Source of the DNA: Pseudomonadota bacterium | GTDB taxonomy: Bacteria; Pseudomonadota; Gammaproteobacteria; DASZBR01 | Direction: 5' to 3' | Assembly (NCBI GenBank): GCA_021777765.1 | Contig: JAJYDF010000013.1 | Location: forward strand, 1-64,000 | Length of the DNA stretch: 64,000 nt | Shown here: piece after piece, positions 37,401 to 45,679 of the stretch | Layout: every line of letters begins with the position of its first letter | How positions within the stretch are numbered: position 1 is the stretch's first letter | Notes under the pieces: model-generated | What the model was told of the DNA's origin: nothing | Seen by the model: the letters and a program-made list of their open reading frames with translations, nothing else | The model's database searches: none | Translations under genes and position numbers: made by a program

Positions 37401-39587
37401 TCTCCCCATATAATCGCCATCAACGATGGCTTTATTAATTAATGCTGAAATATAAAGCGGATATAACCCATTCATACCACCAATTTCAAATGGGATTAAA
37501 TAATCTATCTGCTGTCCCAATTCTTTTTCCATTGTTTTAATTGCGTTAATACTTTCCTCATTGGAAGGTATTTTTTCAGTTAATATTGTAGGAGCTCCCA
37601 TGACACCTATTGCAACAATGAGAGATTCGTCAGATAACTCATTAGGCTGTAATAGTTTTATTTTATGTTTTTTCTTAATCATGTCCCTATTGAGCAATTC
37701 ACACATTTTGGTATCACCACCACCACCAGAACCTAAAAACCCACAACCTAAAGCCATATCAATAATATCCATTTCTGTCAGTTCTTTGCTTGCCGGCGGC
37801 TGAGCGTCTGTTGTGAGTAATAGATCAGTATTTACTTGATGCTGAGAAAATGATTTTGGCTGAGAATTAATATTATTTGTATAATTAGTAGATAAATTTA
37901 AAGAAGATGGAACGGATTGTGCTTTATCCTGTACTTTATTATTGTTTAAATTAACCACATTTTTTCTTTGAATATCTCCTATCACTTTTATTGTGAGATT
38001 AGTTGAATTACCGGGTAAATAATTTATAGGTGCCTCAACTACTTCCTGGATAATTAATGAGCTTGGCTCAGCACCTTTTTCAATAGCAATCTTTCTTGCA
38101 TTTTGCTCTGCTATTTCCAGTGCTTTCTTTCTGGAAATTGCTGCTGGATCTGTTGATGAAGCATACTGATAAATGCCATGATAACAACCGCTTACTTTAC
38201 CAAATGCAGCACCGATAGCATTTGCATAATTTGCATGGGAAGGAATTATGATTTGATTTATGTGTGTTTTGAGTAGATTAAATAACTTTTCTTTATCAAA
38301 TAAAAAAGCGCCACCACCCACTAGCACTAATGGTATTTGTCCATTACTTTCAATATAAGGCAACATGCCCTTAACAATTGCGGCTAACTTTTGATGCATT
38401 ATTTCATCTATTTTATCGATATTTGATTGCGGTATGTTTTTTAATAATGAATTGTTTCCTAATTGCAATCTGCCTTTTGCAACTGCTATATCGGTAAGGG
38501 TAAGAACATTACCACCAAAAATAATTGCTTTTGATTGTAATTCAAATCCTATAGAATTCGGCCCTATTTGAATATCAACCTTTCCATTTATAGTAATAAC
38601 GCTGCCGCCACCTAATCCATAAGATCGTGTTAAAGGCGCAGGAAAACTACACCTTATTCCTTCCACTTCATTTCCTATTTTTATTTCATGCCCCGCTTCT
38701 AAGGGAAAACCCTTTTTTATTATGCCAACATCTGCAGATGTGCCACCAATATCAATCACAATAGCATCGCTCACTTCTGACAGTAATGCAGCTCCTCTCA
38801 TGCTATTGCTTTGCCCTGAACAATACGTCGTAATTGGAAAAATAGATTGCGGATTTTCAATAGTGCCATTATTTAAACTAAAAAATAATGCAGCATGATT
38901 AAGATGTAAATTACTGATAGCCAGTTTAATGGCCTCATGAAATTGATTAAAATGGTCTGTCAGAATAGCATTTAACACCGCTGCATTTTCACGCAGTAAC
39001 AAATTCATACCACCAATTTCATGAGACAATGTGATATTTAATTTAGGATTTATCTTTTTTAGAATTTGATAAGCTTCTTTTTCATGCGCTGAGTTAACAT
39101 TTGCAAATACACTGGTGATTGCAACAGTACCGATATTATGATCTTTTGTATACTGAGCAATCTCCATTAAACGTTTAACATCTAATGGCGATATTTCAAT
39201 ACCATTATATTCATGGCCACCAAATAAAATTTCCTTTGCATTTATTACCTTATTTTTTAATGTATTAGGCCAATCAAATAACGGTTCAGCAGCCGTTGTG
39301 GCCGGCTTACCAAAACGCAACAGTATGACAGAGTTCATATTTTGCGCTTGTAATACAGAGTTAATAAAATGTGTCGTTCCTATAATAATTGCAGCAATTT
39401 TATCGGCTTTATATTGTGATTCTTGTATTAATTTTTTAAAGGCTGTAATGATACACTCGGTTATACTACTAGTCGTTTGCACTTTAATTGTTGCAATTGT
39501 TTTATCATTTTCCAACAAAACTGCGTCAGTATGAGTTCCTCCTACATCAATACCTATTCTTACAAAAGATTCATTAAAATGTCTCAT
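31458..39587 (-). CDS. Hydantoinase/oxoprolinase-DUF917-CDPS-like-NB-ARC-TPR giant fusion
   Basis: The 2,709-residue protein starts at ATG 39587, two bases after AAGGAGGG; upstream in-frame starts are rejected. Domains in order: hydantoinase A/oxoprolinase ATPase (IGIDVGGTHTDA near 12, DIGGTSADVG, LVGGGAFLF) to about 515; DUF917 at about 610-940 (GCGFLGSGGGGDTKM, PFEIGGMNGL); a domain at about 950-1290 resembling tRNA-dependent cyclodipeptide synthases (FLISIGRPYHEGNKF with candidate nucleophile Ser1094, ILVADTLQAYN, ITFWDGFLD, FHDAVLKKGIDY); NB-ARC with P-loop GMGGIGKSHLAL near 1390, LIVLEDLQD and YFPLALEMIG; TPR repeats over about 1750-2560; and a C-terminal domain (about 2620-2700) with LRFFTMAVADADQARAFAKY. 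The order effector-ATPase-repeat is that of STAND signalling proteins. The second half is paralogous to the 40727-45679 product. Confidence 0.78.
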   Translation of the reverse strand: MRHFNESFVRIGIDVGGTHTDAVLLENDKTIATIKVQTTSSITECIITAFKKLIQESQYKADKIAAIIIGTTHFINSVLQAQNMNSVILLRFGKPATTAAEPLFDWPNTLKNKVINAKEILFGGHEYNGIEISPLDVKRLMEIAQYTKDHNIGTVAITSVFANVNSAHEKEAYQILKKINPKLNITLSHEIGGMNLLLRENAAVLNAILTDHFNQFHEAIKLAISNLHLNHAALFFSLNNGTIENPQSIFPITTYCSGQSNSMRGAALLSEVSDAIVIDIGGTSADVGIIKKGFPLEAGHEIKIGNEVEGIRCSFPAPLTRSYGLGGGSVITINGKVDIQIGPNSIGFELQSKAIIFGGNVLTLTDIAVAKGRLQLGNNSLLKNIPQSNIDKIDEIMHQKLAAIVKGMLPYIESNGQIPLVLVGGGAFLFDKEKLFNLLKTHINQIIIPSHANYANAIGAAFGKVSGCYHGIYQYASSTDPAAISRKKALEIAEQNARKIAIEKGAEPSSLIIQEVVEAPINYLPGNSTNLTIKVIGDIQRKNVVNLNNNKVQDKAQSVPSSLNLSTNYTNNINSQPKSFSQHQVNTDLLLTTDAQPPASKELTEMDIIDMALGCGFLGSGGGGDTKMCELLNRDMIKKKHKIKLLQPNELSDESLIVAIGVMGAPTILTEKIPSNEESINAIKTMEKELGQQIDYLIPFEIGGMNGLYPLYISALINKAIVDGDYMGRAFPELQMITPHIYGKIQNCIAVLSNGKECHVIRANNLSQLEKEARQKTIEMGGIVTLAYLPLSGREVKQYCVPMSFTVAKMIGKELKSINKNTLSNINNYKLKQTGYGPVELILSGRIIDIKRDITHGFNKGHVLIKDHETNRLIRVDFQNENLRIIDETSKLELATVPTIITLIDNEQKPLSCECLRVGLEITLLTLQVPSILSAQAALKVVGPQAFNLERDDCQKKLTNFQRDYILEETVLLMSCVAHGLGVSPLPATYKNSQQKPPVFIVYPGGEEKAFIEGRTVLNYFDENTEINQKYNVNKKLDAIYEVKWLGVNIHEQEQGNDQNANNEDKNQQARIINQILLKELLQAKVKNLIFLISIGRPYHEGNKFKATIALFKNIILSCRALIMQEKHSTIISMAEEKRKGYLDSLKGEWSINILVADTLQAYNSAENEEQRSGSKLKFKKMGEDWVKKAVRVIISELLSITSSEIRINIRITFWDGFLDTGKAAYYFEEKFAYLKDVYENPLNDEIAVGKDKNKSGKDFHDAVLKKGIDYKKRQNESKCKKDINIQAHKNCTILREKDREIYILGSSALISSYQSVIKDNMWITKALIFNLQSVFQHHLYQLSKGYFNVPALPKNSIKRRTLLNQLENCITDTDTNTKSNIVVCRGMGGIGKSHLALTYLYEESQKYIFKIWINASTEKSLTQDLVKLGKLLNMNDDVRLIERVIQFLKENPNWLIVLEDLQDEDLIEKYLPQQNGKIVGGHIIITTRKNTWQREDIKLIDVKQLNEQEAIDLLISKSGRKEDKHKNLAKIADKLNYFPLALEMIGGYLRNNNEISLERFLELYPQLFNDVMGTNNQYSLELARKVVSACFEASIKRIQQDNKETKRFSLAEIILHFSCFTGSQYVNQEYLKLWLQKHFKQQIEQDNELVNRSLQQLADYNLINYEGNEAYSFRVHLILKEVMRNQLMQKEKPVNALQSANLPANYANFLLTMLISITEYMSCIEQTTEVVIFEMEILLKYFDEFLLIENQQESQFNKELETIIFYLAKLYKYHFELLSAKSILKRLLHLQGEDSDPLIKAKILLKLGRIYQNIAAIESIGYTRKNLRHGVADKIEMIRLKIALKKMKIIRNRYEQLRDDAERFSIECKKKMNPESKATHPANSEHHENTYRSKRINIDDQNLFKAINLYREVVTILNKQRVNEIVIKSKLKVSLLMGNIHLILNNSEAAIKLLHVGLSAIDNIILLDNWRLVAQGFIDIGKAYADLGYLQAAQDSFESAFKLFKQYSDEINEEIGETLLNLAKIHDVNRNYNKKMIVLEKALDYYDAIITYDKQQLFAELYNIGILGNLCEIQGIGDELIQKIRNNLSSPSYTQEPDIFDHTHNYIISLLEDYRLKFNHIKKSIIRILYELITVYAKIGEIDKGRACIERVLNLYQNKGLDTNQYEQFINQKLKLISTNINISDQERKDIIDLEPFIEIIYGKGSIELIRVFYQLAIIYNSIQCYDKHACLLEKIRLYAINHFDSEQMGALMYELGSAYYSLGRYESAYDYIKAAKQLLDVLPNKSSLLLARIDWLMYKVAKRLKYSRPTQFGVLQALLFKELSLAKDFSILTAVSLYTLGKIINHSDESDFKKYQKIIIPINESDRKHWPTSNQNFAIYYLNKALHFCETLQDKGYPLKIRILYELCRAYAIQGNFHEQIKVQESIVHLTRGKYRGIEDIDGKESLIKAKTKCDLALLLMPLITETAQCNSQRIDPWNPVDPEKIIKNLNRSKELAWDVISLVQQRFRSESRNPQVIASKLEKLTQCMQNYKQREARYIPYSILSLTRKHFNEWKMLFFNALSIINMPDIKVPIQKINPLQKHIAAECLTMPQIKRSNETIYINNVDYLDVKLESNTSLFFQDLGDKHITKSQWKKFPVDRLVGKYVGHKLRFFTMAVADADQARAFAKYLQERGFDTGLKKAKDKPSVVVDFDDSNFLKIASSYP

Positions 39588-39618
39588 AACCCTCCTTGAG
39601 GCCATATTGTTTTTATTA

Positions 39619-39643
39619 TTATCTAATAACAATTATTAGATAA
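39619..39643. promoter_or_regulatory. Perfect inverted repeat upstream of the giant fusion gene
   Basis: Ten-base arms TTATCTAATA and TATTAGATAA flank the centre ACAAT, about 30-55 bases upstream of the ATG at 39587. It could be an operator or a weak AT-rich hairpin in the leader. It does not cover the ribosome-binding site. It differs from the CCGT-ACGG palindromes of this locus. Confidence 0.5.
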
Positions 39644-39764
39644 TTCAATTCAGTTGGAATTAAAAAGTTTTTAACAAAAACAGAGAAGAAATAATGTCAT
39701 AGCAATGTTTTTATATTATCTTTATTATTTTATTATTATTTAATTCAATGCTAAATTGATGTGC

Positions 39765-40511
39765 TTAGCTACAACCATCTGATACATATAATACATTCGA
39801 TATATTCTGCTGAAATATGTTTCGTGGAATATAATTTAACAAGCCTTCATTGAGACAATATTCTATTATTTCCGATTTATGTGAACATCCTAATTTATTC
39901 TTGATTTTTTCTAAATATGTTTCGACTGTTCGTGGTGAGATATCAAGGCAACGACCAATTTGCTTAATGGTATTTCCACGTAATAAATAAAAAATACAAT
40001 CAGACTCTCTTTCTGTTAATTGTTTTTTATGCGTGGTCGACCCAATAGAATAACTTCGCTCTGCACTTATAGCCATTGCATTATATTTTCTTTCTGAATG
40101 AATCAATGAGGCACAAAATTCTCTTAACGCTTGTGAGTGTAGTTCTGTACAGAGACAAATGGTGCCTACAATTTCGCCTTGTTCACGATACGGTGTTTTT
40201 TTTGTGAGTAATATTTTGGTATCGCCATATGCATACTTATGGATATCTAGCATCGTCAGCTCTTGGCCAGTTCTATACACCAATTGATCTTGCTGAATCA
40301 TTTGTGGCGCGCTTTCTGAAGCTTGGCAACGCATACCATAAGCATCAAGGCCTATTATTTCTTCTTCATGAGCGTAACCAAACAATTTAGCGGTGTAGTC
40401 ATTCGAATAGATAAAACGTGAATCCTTATCCATTACCACAATTAAGCCAGGTATTTGACGTAACAAATTGATATAAAAATTAGCGCTTTTAGGATTAGGG
40501 TAGCTTTCCAT
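39765..40511 (-). CDS. PAS-LuxR family transcriptional regulator
   Basis: The 248-residue product has an N-terminal PAS domain at about residues 10-130 (IPGLIVVMDKDSRFIYSND, then GYAHEEEIIGLDAYG) and a C-terminal LuxR/GerE helix-turn-helix: LTERESDCIFYLLRGNTIKQ, IGRCLDISPRTVETYLEKIK, NKLGCSHKSEIIEY. There is no receiver aspartate and no acyl-homoserine-lactone domain, so the signal is probably a ligand, redox or haem input read by PAS. It lies between the two giant STAND genes, all leftward. Its own promoter region carries a CCGT-ACGG-like palindrome 30 bp from a TAGAAT box, which suggests autoregulation and control of the biosynthetic locus. That link is inferred. Confidence 0.9.
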   Translation of the reverse strand: MESYPNPKSANFYINLLRQIPGLIVVMDKDSRFIYSNDYTAKLFGYAHEEEIIGLDAYGMRCQASESAPQMIQQDQLVYRTGQELTMLDIHKYAYGDTKILLTKKTPYREQGEIVGTICLCTELHSQALREFCASLIHSERKYNAMAISAERSYSIGSTTHKKQLTERESDCIFYLLRGNTIKQIGRCLDISPRTVETYLEKIKNKLGCSHKSEIIEYCLNEGLLNYIPRNIFQQNISNVLYVSDGCS

Positions 40512-40569
40512 ATCTTATTCCTTGTAATGATAAGAATGCATTGACTAAATGGGTAGTTTTAGGGGGATT

Positions 40570-40612
40570 ATTCTAGCACATCTTTAATTATCTTAATCCG
40601 TGAAAATCGCGG
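40570..40612 (-). promoter_or_regulatory. Probable autoregulated promoter of the PAS-LuxR gene
   Basis: The site CCGTgaaaatcGCGG (40598-40612, centre 40605, one arm mismatch) lies 30 bp from TAGAAT read leftward (complement of 40570-40575). Geometry matches the sites at 23534-23606 and 28688-28729. The leader to the ATG at 40511 would be about 50 bases. Confidence 0.45.
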
Positions 40613-40726
40613 TATCCACTAATAGATAATTCTGATTGTTTCTCGTTCTTAATAAGTATTATGCACAAAGATTTCATTCTAAAACAGAAGCCGTTTGAAG
40701 TAAGTATGTATGTCTATCAATAGCTA

Positions 40727-43700
40727 TTATTTATTTTGAATTTGAGAGAATTTAGTAGCAGTTATATCAACTATAACAGAAGGTTTTTCTTTCGCTCTTT
40801 TTAACTCTGCCGAGAAGCCATTTTCTTTAAGGTATCTTGTAAATGCTCTTGCGTTATCAGCATCTTTTGCTTCCATCGTGAAAAAACGTATTTGGTGGGC
40901 TATATATTGTCCAGAGAGACGATTTTCGGGATAAGTTTTCCATCTCACATGCATAGAGCCACACGGATTTTGAGTAAAAAAAGTATGAGTATGAGACTGT
41001 ATCATGTCATATTGTAACATGTCACATTTAGGTATTTCATCTGTGATTTGATCTAAAATGGTAGTTGTGTTAAAAAAAAGTTCTTTCCATTCTTTAATAT
41101 TTATATTGGGCTCTGATTTAAAAAAATCTTTATTTTTAACCCTGCTGCGGTATTCTTCAAGGTCCATAATATACTCGCCTAGTTCCTTAATCTTTTCTCT
41201 GGTGTTTAATTCAATTGTACCAAATGTGAATATATCTCTAACTGTAGATAAAATATCTCTACATAAATCATTTGCTTTACTCAATTCAGCCTTTATTTTA
41301 TATGCTTGGAGGAGATTATATTTTATAGTAGTTATTTTCAACCGCCAATAAAAGCTTGCGTTTGCTCCTACAAATTTATATAAATCAATATTTCGAAAAT
41401 AAGGTAATGCTCGCTCTAATATTGGTATTAACTTAGCAATTTTTTGTAATTTGATATAAGTATCACTAAGGATATAGAGAATTTTAATTACATATATGAC
41501 TTGCATTTTGTCTAGATTACGTTCAATTTCTACACTAATAGACTCATAAGACTCAAAATATTTAAATGAAGGATTAACTTTATACTTCTTTTCACAGAAT
41601 GGTACGGCGCATGCCAATAAATCTCCAGCCATATTAATATTACCAGATAAATAATGTAACTTGCTTAATGCATAAAGACTTGCAATTAGTCTAAAATCAG
41701 TCACCTCATAAAATTTTAGCTCAATAATTATAATCCTACTCAAAATATACATTGCGCTTACTTTAGTCTTATCAAAATCTTTCGCCAACTTATACATATG
41801 CCACAATGTCATAGCAACTTGTAAATGCATTTCACCAAAAAGAGAGGTAAAAATTTGTAAAGCATTATATAAAAATGCGAAATGTTGTCTACTTTCTTTA
41901 CATGCTCTAAAATGATTTATAGTACTTTTGCTACATCCTCTATAAAAAACTTTACTACTTTCTTCGCTATGTCTTCTATATAAATGCCCCAAATTTTTAA
42001 GGGCTAAACCAATATTTATGTCAATGCTTATATTATTTTCCTTATATATTTGTAATATTTTATCTAAAAAAGTTTCTTGGTCTTTTAGCCGAGTTATACC
42101 ACATAACTTAGCCAGCCTTACCAGAACGTGTATTTGATCTAGATAGTTATTATTATCATCATATTTTTTAAAATTTGCGTATGCAGTTGGCAGCTCTTCA
42201 AGAGGATGTCCAAAATTAAACCCAAGATATTTAAGTGGTTCCTTATTAATTTTATTTTCTAATATGAGAAAATCCTTTTCATTTATATTGCCTATGCCAT
42301 ATTGTTTTTCACATGTAGTTATAAGCCAATCAAATAATTGTTCTCCTTTACTAATTTTTCCGAATTTTCCATATAAATTACTAAGTTCATAGACAATATC
42401 CGCATATAACACTGGATGGCAGCCATAATTAACAATATATATATTTAAAAATTTCTTTAATAGCTCAAACTTCTTTTGATAATCCTCGTTTTTGCCATGG
42501 ATGTAGATTAAATAAGACAATAACTCCTTAACATAATTAGGTTTAGCACCATATACTTTTTCAAATTTTGGCAATATCTCTTGAAATTTTCTTAAGGCTG
42601 AATCTGAATCGCCATGATGCAACAAAATTTTACCCAAATAAAATTCGCATTGAATTATTTTACTTAAATCAGCAGAATCTTTGATGTCTTTAAATAAAGA
42701 TAACGAATGCGTCAGACTTTTTTGTGCTTTTTGATATTCACATAATACAAAAAATGCAGCGCCTAATAACAGCTCTATTTTGGCTATCGATTCTTTATTT
42801 TCTGATTCTTCAATTTTTAATATATTTAATGCTTCCTCGCATAAGTTAATACATTTTTTTGCATATTTCTCAATCAACAAATCATGGCTACGCCTCAGAT
42901 GAAAGAAAAAGAATTTACTGAAATCATCAATCCATAATCTGGTAGACCTGGACCTGGCAGACATGATAGATGAGCCAAAGCCCATTTTATCTCCTAATTT
43001 TGAACACACACTACCTGATTTTTCAGATAAATTATATTTAATATCCGGCTTATACCCCACGTTAAATTTTATCACTCGCATATAAAACTTTATTAAACGA
43101 TGTAAATAATTTACTGTTTCTAACCGACATATAACTTCATTTTTATGATGAATCATTAATATTTCTTTTATAATTCTTTTTTCTGAACATTCATATTTAT
43201 AATGAGAATATAATTTAGACAGACAATTTAATACTTCAATATATTTTTTATTTATTCCCAAGTCATTTTCTGTAATGTATTTTTTACAATATTTTCTCAT
43301 CTCACGAAGATTTAAACCTATTGAATTATACAAGTTTTCGTTTTTTAATGATAAATTTATAAGACAATGCATGATTGAAATAATTAATTCTGGCAATGAC
43401 ATCGCGGATTGTAAGGCTTGTGGAGAACTATGATTTTTATCAGATGACTTTTTATGTGCGTTTAACATTAATTTATGACGAACAACTTCTTGGAGCACCC
43501 TATGCATAGTGATAAAATTATTTTTTTCATCATGCTTAATAAGACAATATTCTCTTAACTGATTAAGCACTCTTTTGCATGGTATTGGTTCTGCTTTAAC
43601 TTGTGATAGATTTTGATTTAACCATACCTCTATTAATTCTATTTCAATTTGCCCAACGATAAAAAAGCTACATATGCTCAAAACATCATATGCTAAATAA

Positions 43701-45679
43701 ATTTGTTTCGACTTTTTGTCCTCATGCCATATATTGGTAATACTTGATTCAAAATTAGCACTGACATATTTATGGGACAATTTTGATAGAAAACTTTCAC
43801 CGTTCATTTGCTCTTTAAAGTGTTCTAAGTAGTATTTCCTAAAATCACTAACTGGGTTTGCACTGAGGTAATCGCCTATTTTATTTAATGCTAACGGGTA
43901 ATATTCTACTAATCGTGCAACTTCCCCTAGATTAATATTTTCTAGCACAGCATTGAAACTGTGAGATGGTGTAGAAACATTTTCTCTGTTACTCTTCAAA
44001 TAAAGCATTTTCACTGCTTGTTCTTCATTCATGAGCCCTACTTCAATTACATTTACTTTATTTATCGGCCATGTTACTTTTCTTGAAGTAATAACAAGAT
44101 GTCCTCTGAATTGGCATTCATCCTGTTGAGGTAAATATTTATCCACTTCATCAAAATTATCTAAATCGTCTATAACCATTATCCACTTAGGATTTTCAAT
44201 TAACCACTTCTTTATTAAACTATATTTATTTTCTTCGATGATTGCAGGCATATTATTCTTTTTACTATTTTCATTAGTAGCCGTAACACCCATTAATTGG
44301 CTAAATTTAGTAAAATCTCTTTCTAACTCTTTGGCATTGATCCAAATCTTAAAAGTGTCATTATAATTCTCATAGAGATGTATAAGTGCTAAATCAGTTT
44401 TACCAATGCCTCCCATACCTTGTAAAACAACAATAGGTTTATCTTTTAAATTTTCTTTTATTTTATCTAAGAATTCATTGCGCCTAACAAATTTCTCCGG
44501 GAGTTGAGGACAATTAAATATACCTTTGCTTAAATATTTTAGATTTTGGCCTTCATTTTTTGGCAGGTCTAACATTAAAGCTTTAACAACCCACATATAA
44601 TCTGGATTGATATTGTTATCTGATAATTGCAAATCACTTATATTTTCTGATGAACCCTGTTGATCATTGACTTCTTTAGTAGGCTTTTCTTTATTTATTT
44701 CTCTACGATTACGATAACTTTCTCCTTTTTTTAAAACTGCCTCACGGAAAGCAACGTTATTTTTAGAGTCTTCATAAGACTTTTTCAAATGTGCATATTT
44801 ATCTCCATAACCAAATTTATGCTTTGCTTCATCTAAAAATGCAGTCCAATTGGACCAAGTAATCGCAACATTGATTTTACCATGCGTTATTTTATTAACA
44901 CCCTCAATGACAGAGGGAAATAATTCAGTGTAAAGCGCTGCAGCTCTTGCTTCATATTCTTTTTTTGCAGCAGTTTTTTCTACTTCACTCCCTATTTCGT
45001 TATAGACTTGTAACGTATCAGCAGCCAAAAACTTGATATGCCAATCACCTGTTAGTTGTTCAATATACTTTCGCCGTCTTTCTTTTTCGTAAGGCAATTT
45101 AGTATCTTTTCCCTCTTCTATCAAAGCTATACAGCTTTGCAGCAAGCACTCGAAATATTTAATGATGGCTTGTATTTTTTTGCTCAATATATTACTCATC
45201 ATATAAGATTTATTTATGCTAATTAGGATTAAAACACGCTTTGTTTTTGCCTGTAGCAATTGTTTGAGTAATGTTTGATTGGTAATACGGGCTTGTAGAT
45301 GATTATTTATGGTTGATGAATTTTTGGAACTGTCTCTTTCTTGCCTTGCTTCGTGAATAGAAACTCCTAGCCATCTCACATCATAATTAAATCTTTTATT
45401 TTGAGCTAATTCTTTTAATTGTTTTTTTCCTTCTATAAACGCATCCTCTTCTTCACCAGGATAAACAATAAAAAGAGGATATTCATGGGCGCTTTCCTCT
45501 TGCTTAGTGAGTGGAAAACCTAAACCTTCTGCCATACATCCTTCTAATACAGCCAATTCCTCCAAGATGTAATCACGTTTATCATCATTTAATTGTCTTT
45601 GCTGATCTGGCTGAACGCTATTAATGCCATGTGAGAATGTATGATTAGCAGTACCAGGTAATTGCCCAAGAGGTCTCAT
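40727..45679 (-). CDS. CDPS-like-NB-ARC-TPR STAND protein
   Basis: The 1,650-residue protein is a paralogue of the second half of the 31458-39587 product. Residues 30-115 form a conserved leader domain (PLFIVYPGEEEDAFIEG, VRWLGVSIHE). Residues about 145-325 resemble a cyclodipeptide synthase (LILISINKSY with Ser154, FLAADTLQVYN, ITWSNWTAFLD, FREAVLKKGESYRNRR). NB-ARC follows at about 400-650: P-loop GMGGIGKTDLAL (421-432), IMVIDDLDN, GHLVITSRK and YYPLALNKIGDYL. The remainder is helical TPR-like repeat to about 1560, then the shared C-terminal domain (IRFFTMEAKDADNARAFTRY). The ATG at 45679 follows AAGG. In STAND proteins the repeats sense a trigger and release the N-terminal effector. Here the effector would act on aminoacyl-tRNA, if the assignment holds. 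Confidence 0.75.
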   Translation of the reverse strand: MRPLGQLPGTANHTFSHGINSVQPDQQRQLNDDKRDYILEELAVLEGCMAEGLGFPLTKQEESAHEYPLFIVYPGEEEDAFIEGKKQLKELAQNKRFNYDVRWLGVSIHEARQERDSSKNSSTINNHLQARITNQTLLKQLLQAKTKRVLILISINKSYMMSNILSKKIQAIIKYFECLLQSCIALIEEGKDTKLPYEKERRRKYIEQLTGDWHIKFLAADTLQVYNEIGSEVEKTAAKKEYEARAAALYTELFPSVIEGVNKITHGKINVAITWSNWTAFLDEAKHKFGYGDKYAHLKKSYEDSKNNVAFREAVLKKGESYRNRREINKEKPTKEVNDQQGSSENISDLQLSDNNINPDYMWVVKALMLDLPKNEGQNLKYLSKGIFNCPQLPEKFVRRNEFLDKIKENLKDKPIVVLQGMGGIGKTDLALIHLYENYNDTFKIWINAKELERDFTKFSQLMGVTATNENSKKNNMPAIIEENKYSLIKKWLIENPKWIMVIDDLDNFDEVDKYLPQQDECQFRGHLVITSRKVTWPINKVNVIEVGLMNEEQAVKMLYLKSNRENVSTPSHSFNAVLENINLGEVARLVEYYPLALNKIGDYLSANPVSDFRKYYLEHFKEQMNGESFLSKLSHKYVSANFESSITNIWHEDKKSKQIYLAYDVLSICSFFIVGQIEIELIEVWLNQNLSQVKAEPIPCKRVLNQLREYCLIKHDEKNNFITMHRVLQEVVRHKLMLNAHKKSSDKNHSSPQALQSAMSLPELIISIMHCLINLSLKNENLYNSIGLNLREMRKYCKKYITENDLGINKKYIEVLNCLSKLYSHYKYECSEKRIIKEILMIHHKNEVICRLETVNYLHRLIKFYMRVIKFNVGYKPDIKYNLSEKSGSVCSKLGDKMGFGSSIMSARSRSTRLWIDDFSKFFFFHLRRSHDLLIEKYAKKCINLCEEALNILKIEESENKESIAKIELLLGAAFFVLCEYQKAQKSLTHSLSLFKDIKDSADLSKIIQCEFYLGKILLHHGDSDSALRKFQEILPKFEKVYGAKPNYVKELLSYLIYIHGKNEDYQKKFELLKKFLNIYIVNYGCHPVLYADIVYELSNLYGKFGKISKGEQLFDWLITTCEKQYGIGNINEKDFLILENKINKEPLKYLGFNFGHPLEELPTAYANFKKYDDNNNYLDQIHVLVRLAKLCGITRLKDQETFLDKILQIYKENNISIDINIGLALKNLGHLYRRHSEESSKVFYRGCSKSTINHFRACKESRQHFAFLYNALQIFTSLFGEMHLQVAMTLWHMYKLAKDFDKTKVSAMYILSRIIIIELKFYEVTDFRLIASLYALSKLHYLSGNINMAGDLLACAVPFCEKKYKVNPSFKYFESYESISVEIERNLDKMQVIYVIKILYILSDTYIKLQKIAKLIPILERALPYFRNIDLYKFVGANASFYWRLKITTIKYNLLQAYKIKAELSKANDLCRDILSTVRDIFTFGTIELNTREKIKELGEYIMDLEEYRSRVKNKDFFKSEPNINIKEWKELFFNTTTILDQITDEIPKCDMLQYDMIQSHTHTFFTQNPCGSMHVRWKTYPENRLSGQYIAHQIRFFTMEAKDADNARAFTRYLKENGFSAELKRAKEKPSVIVDITATKFSQIQNK

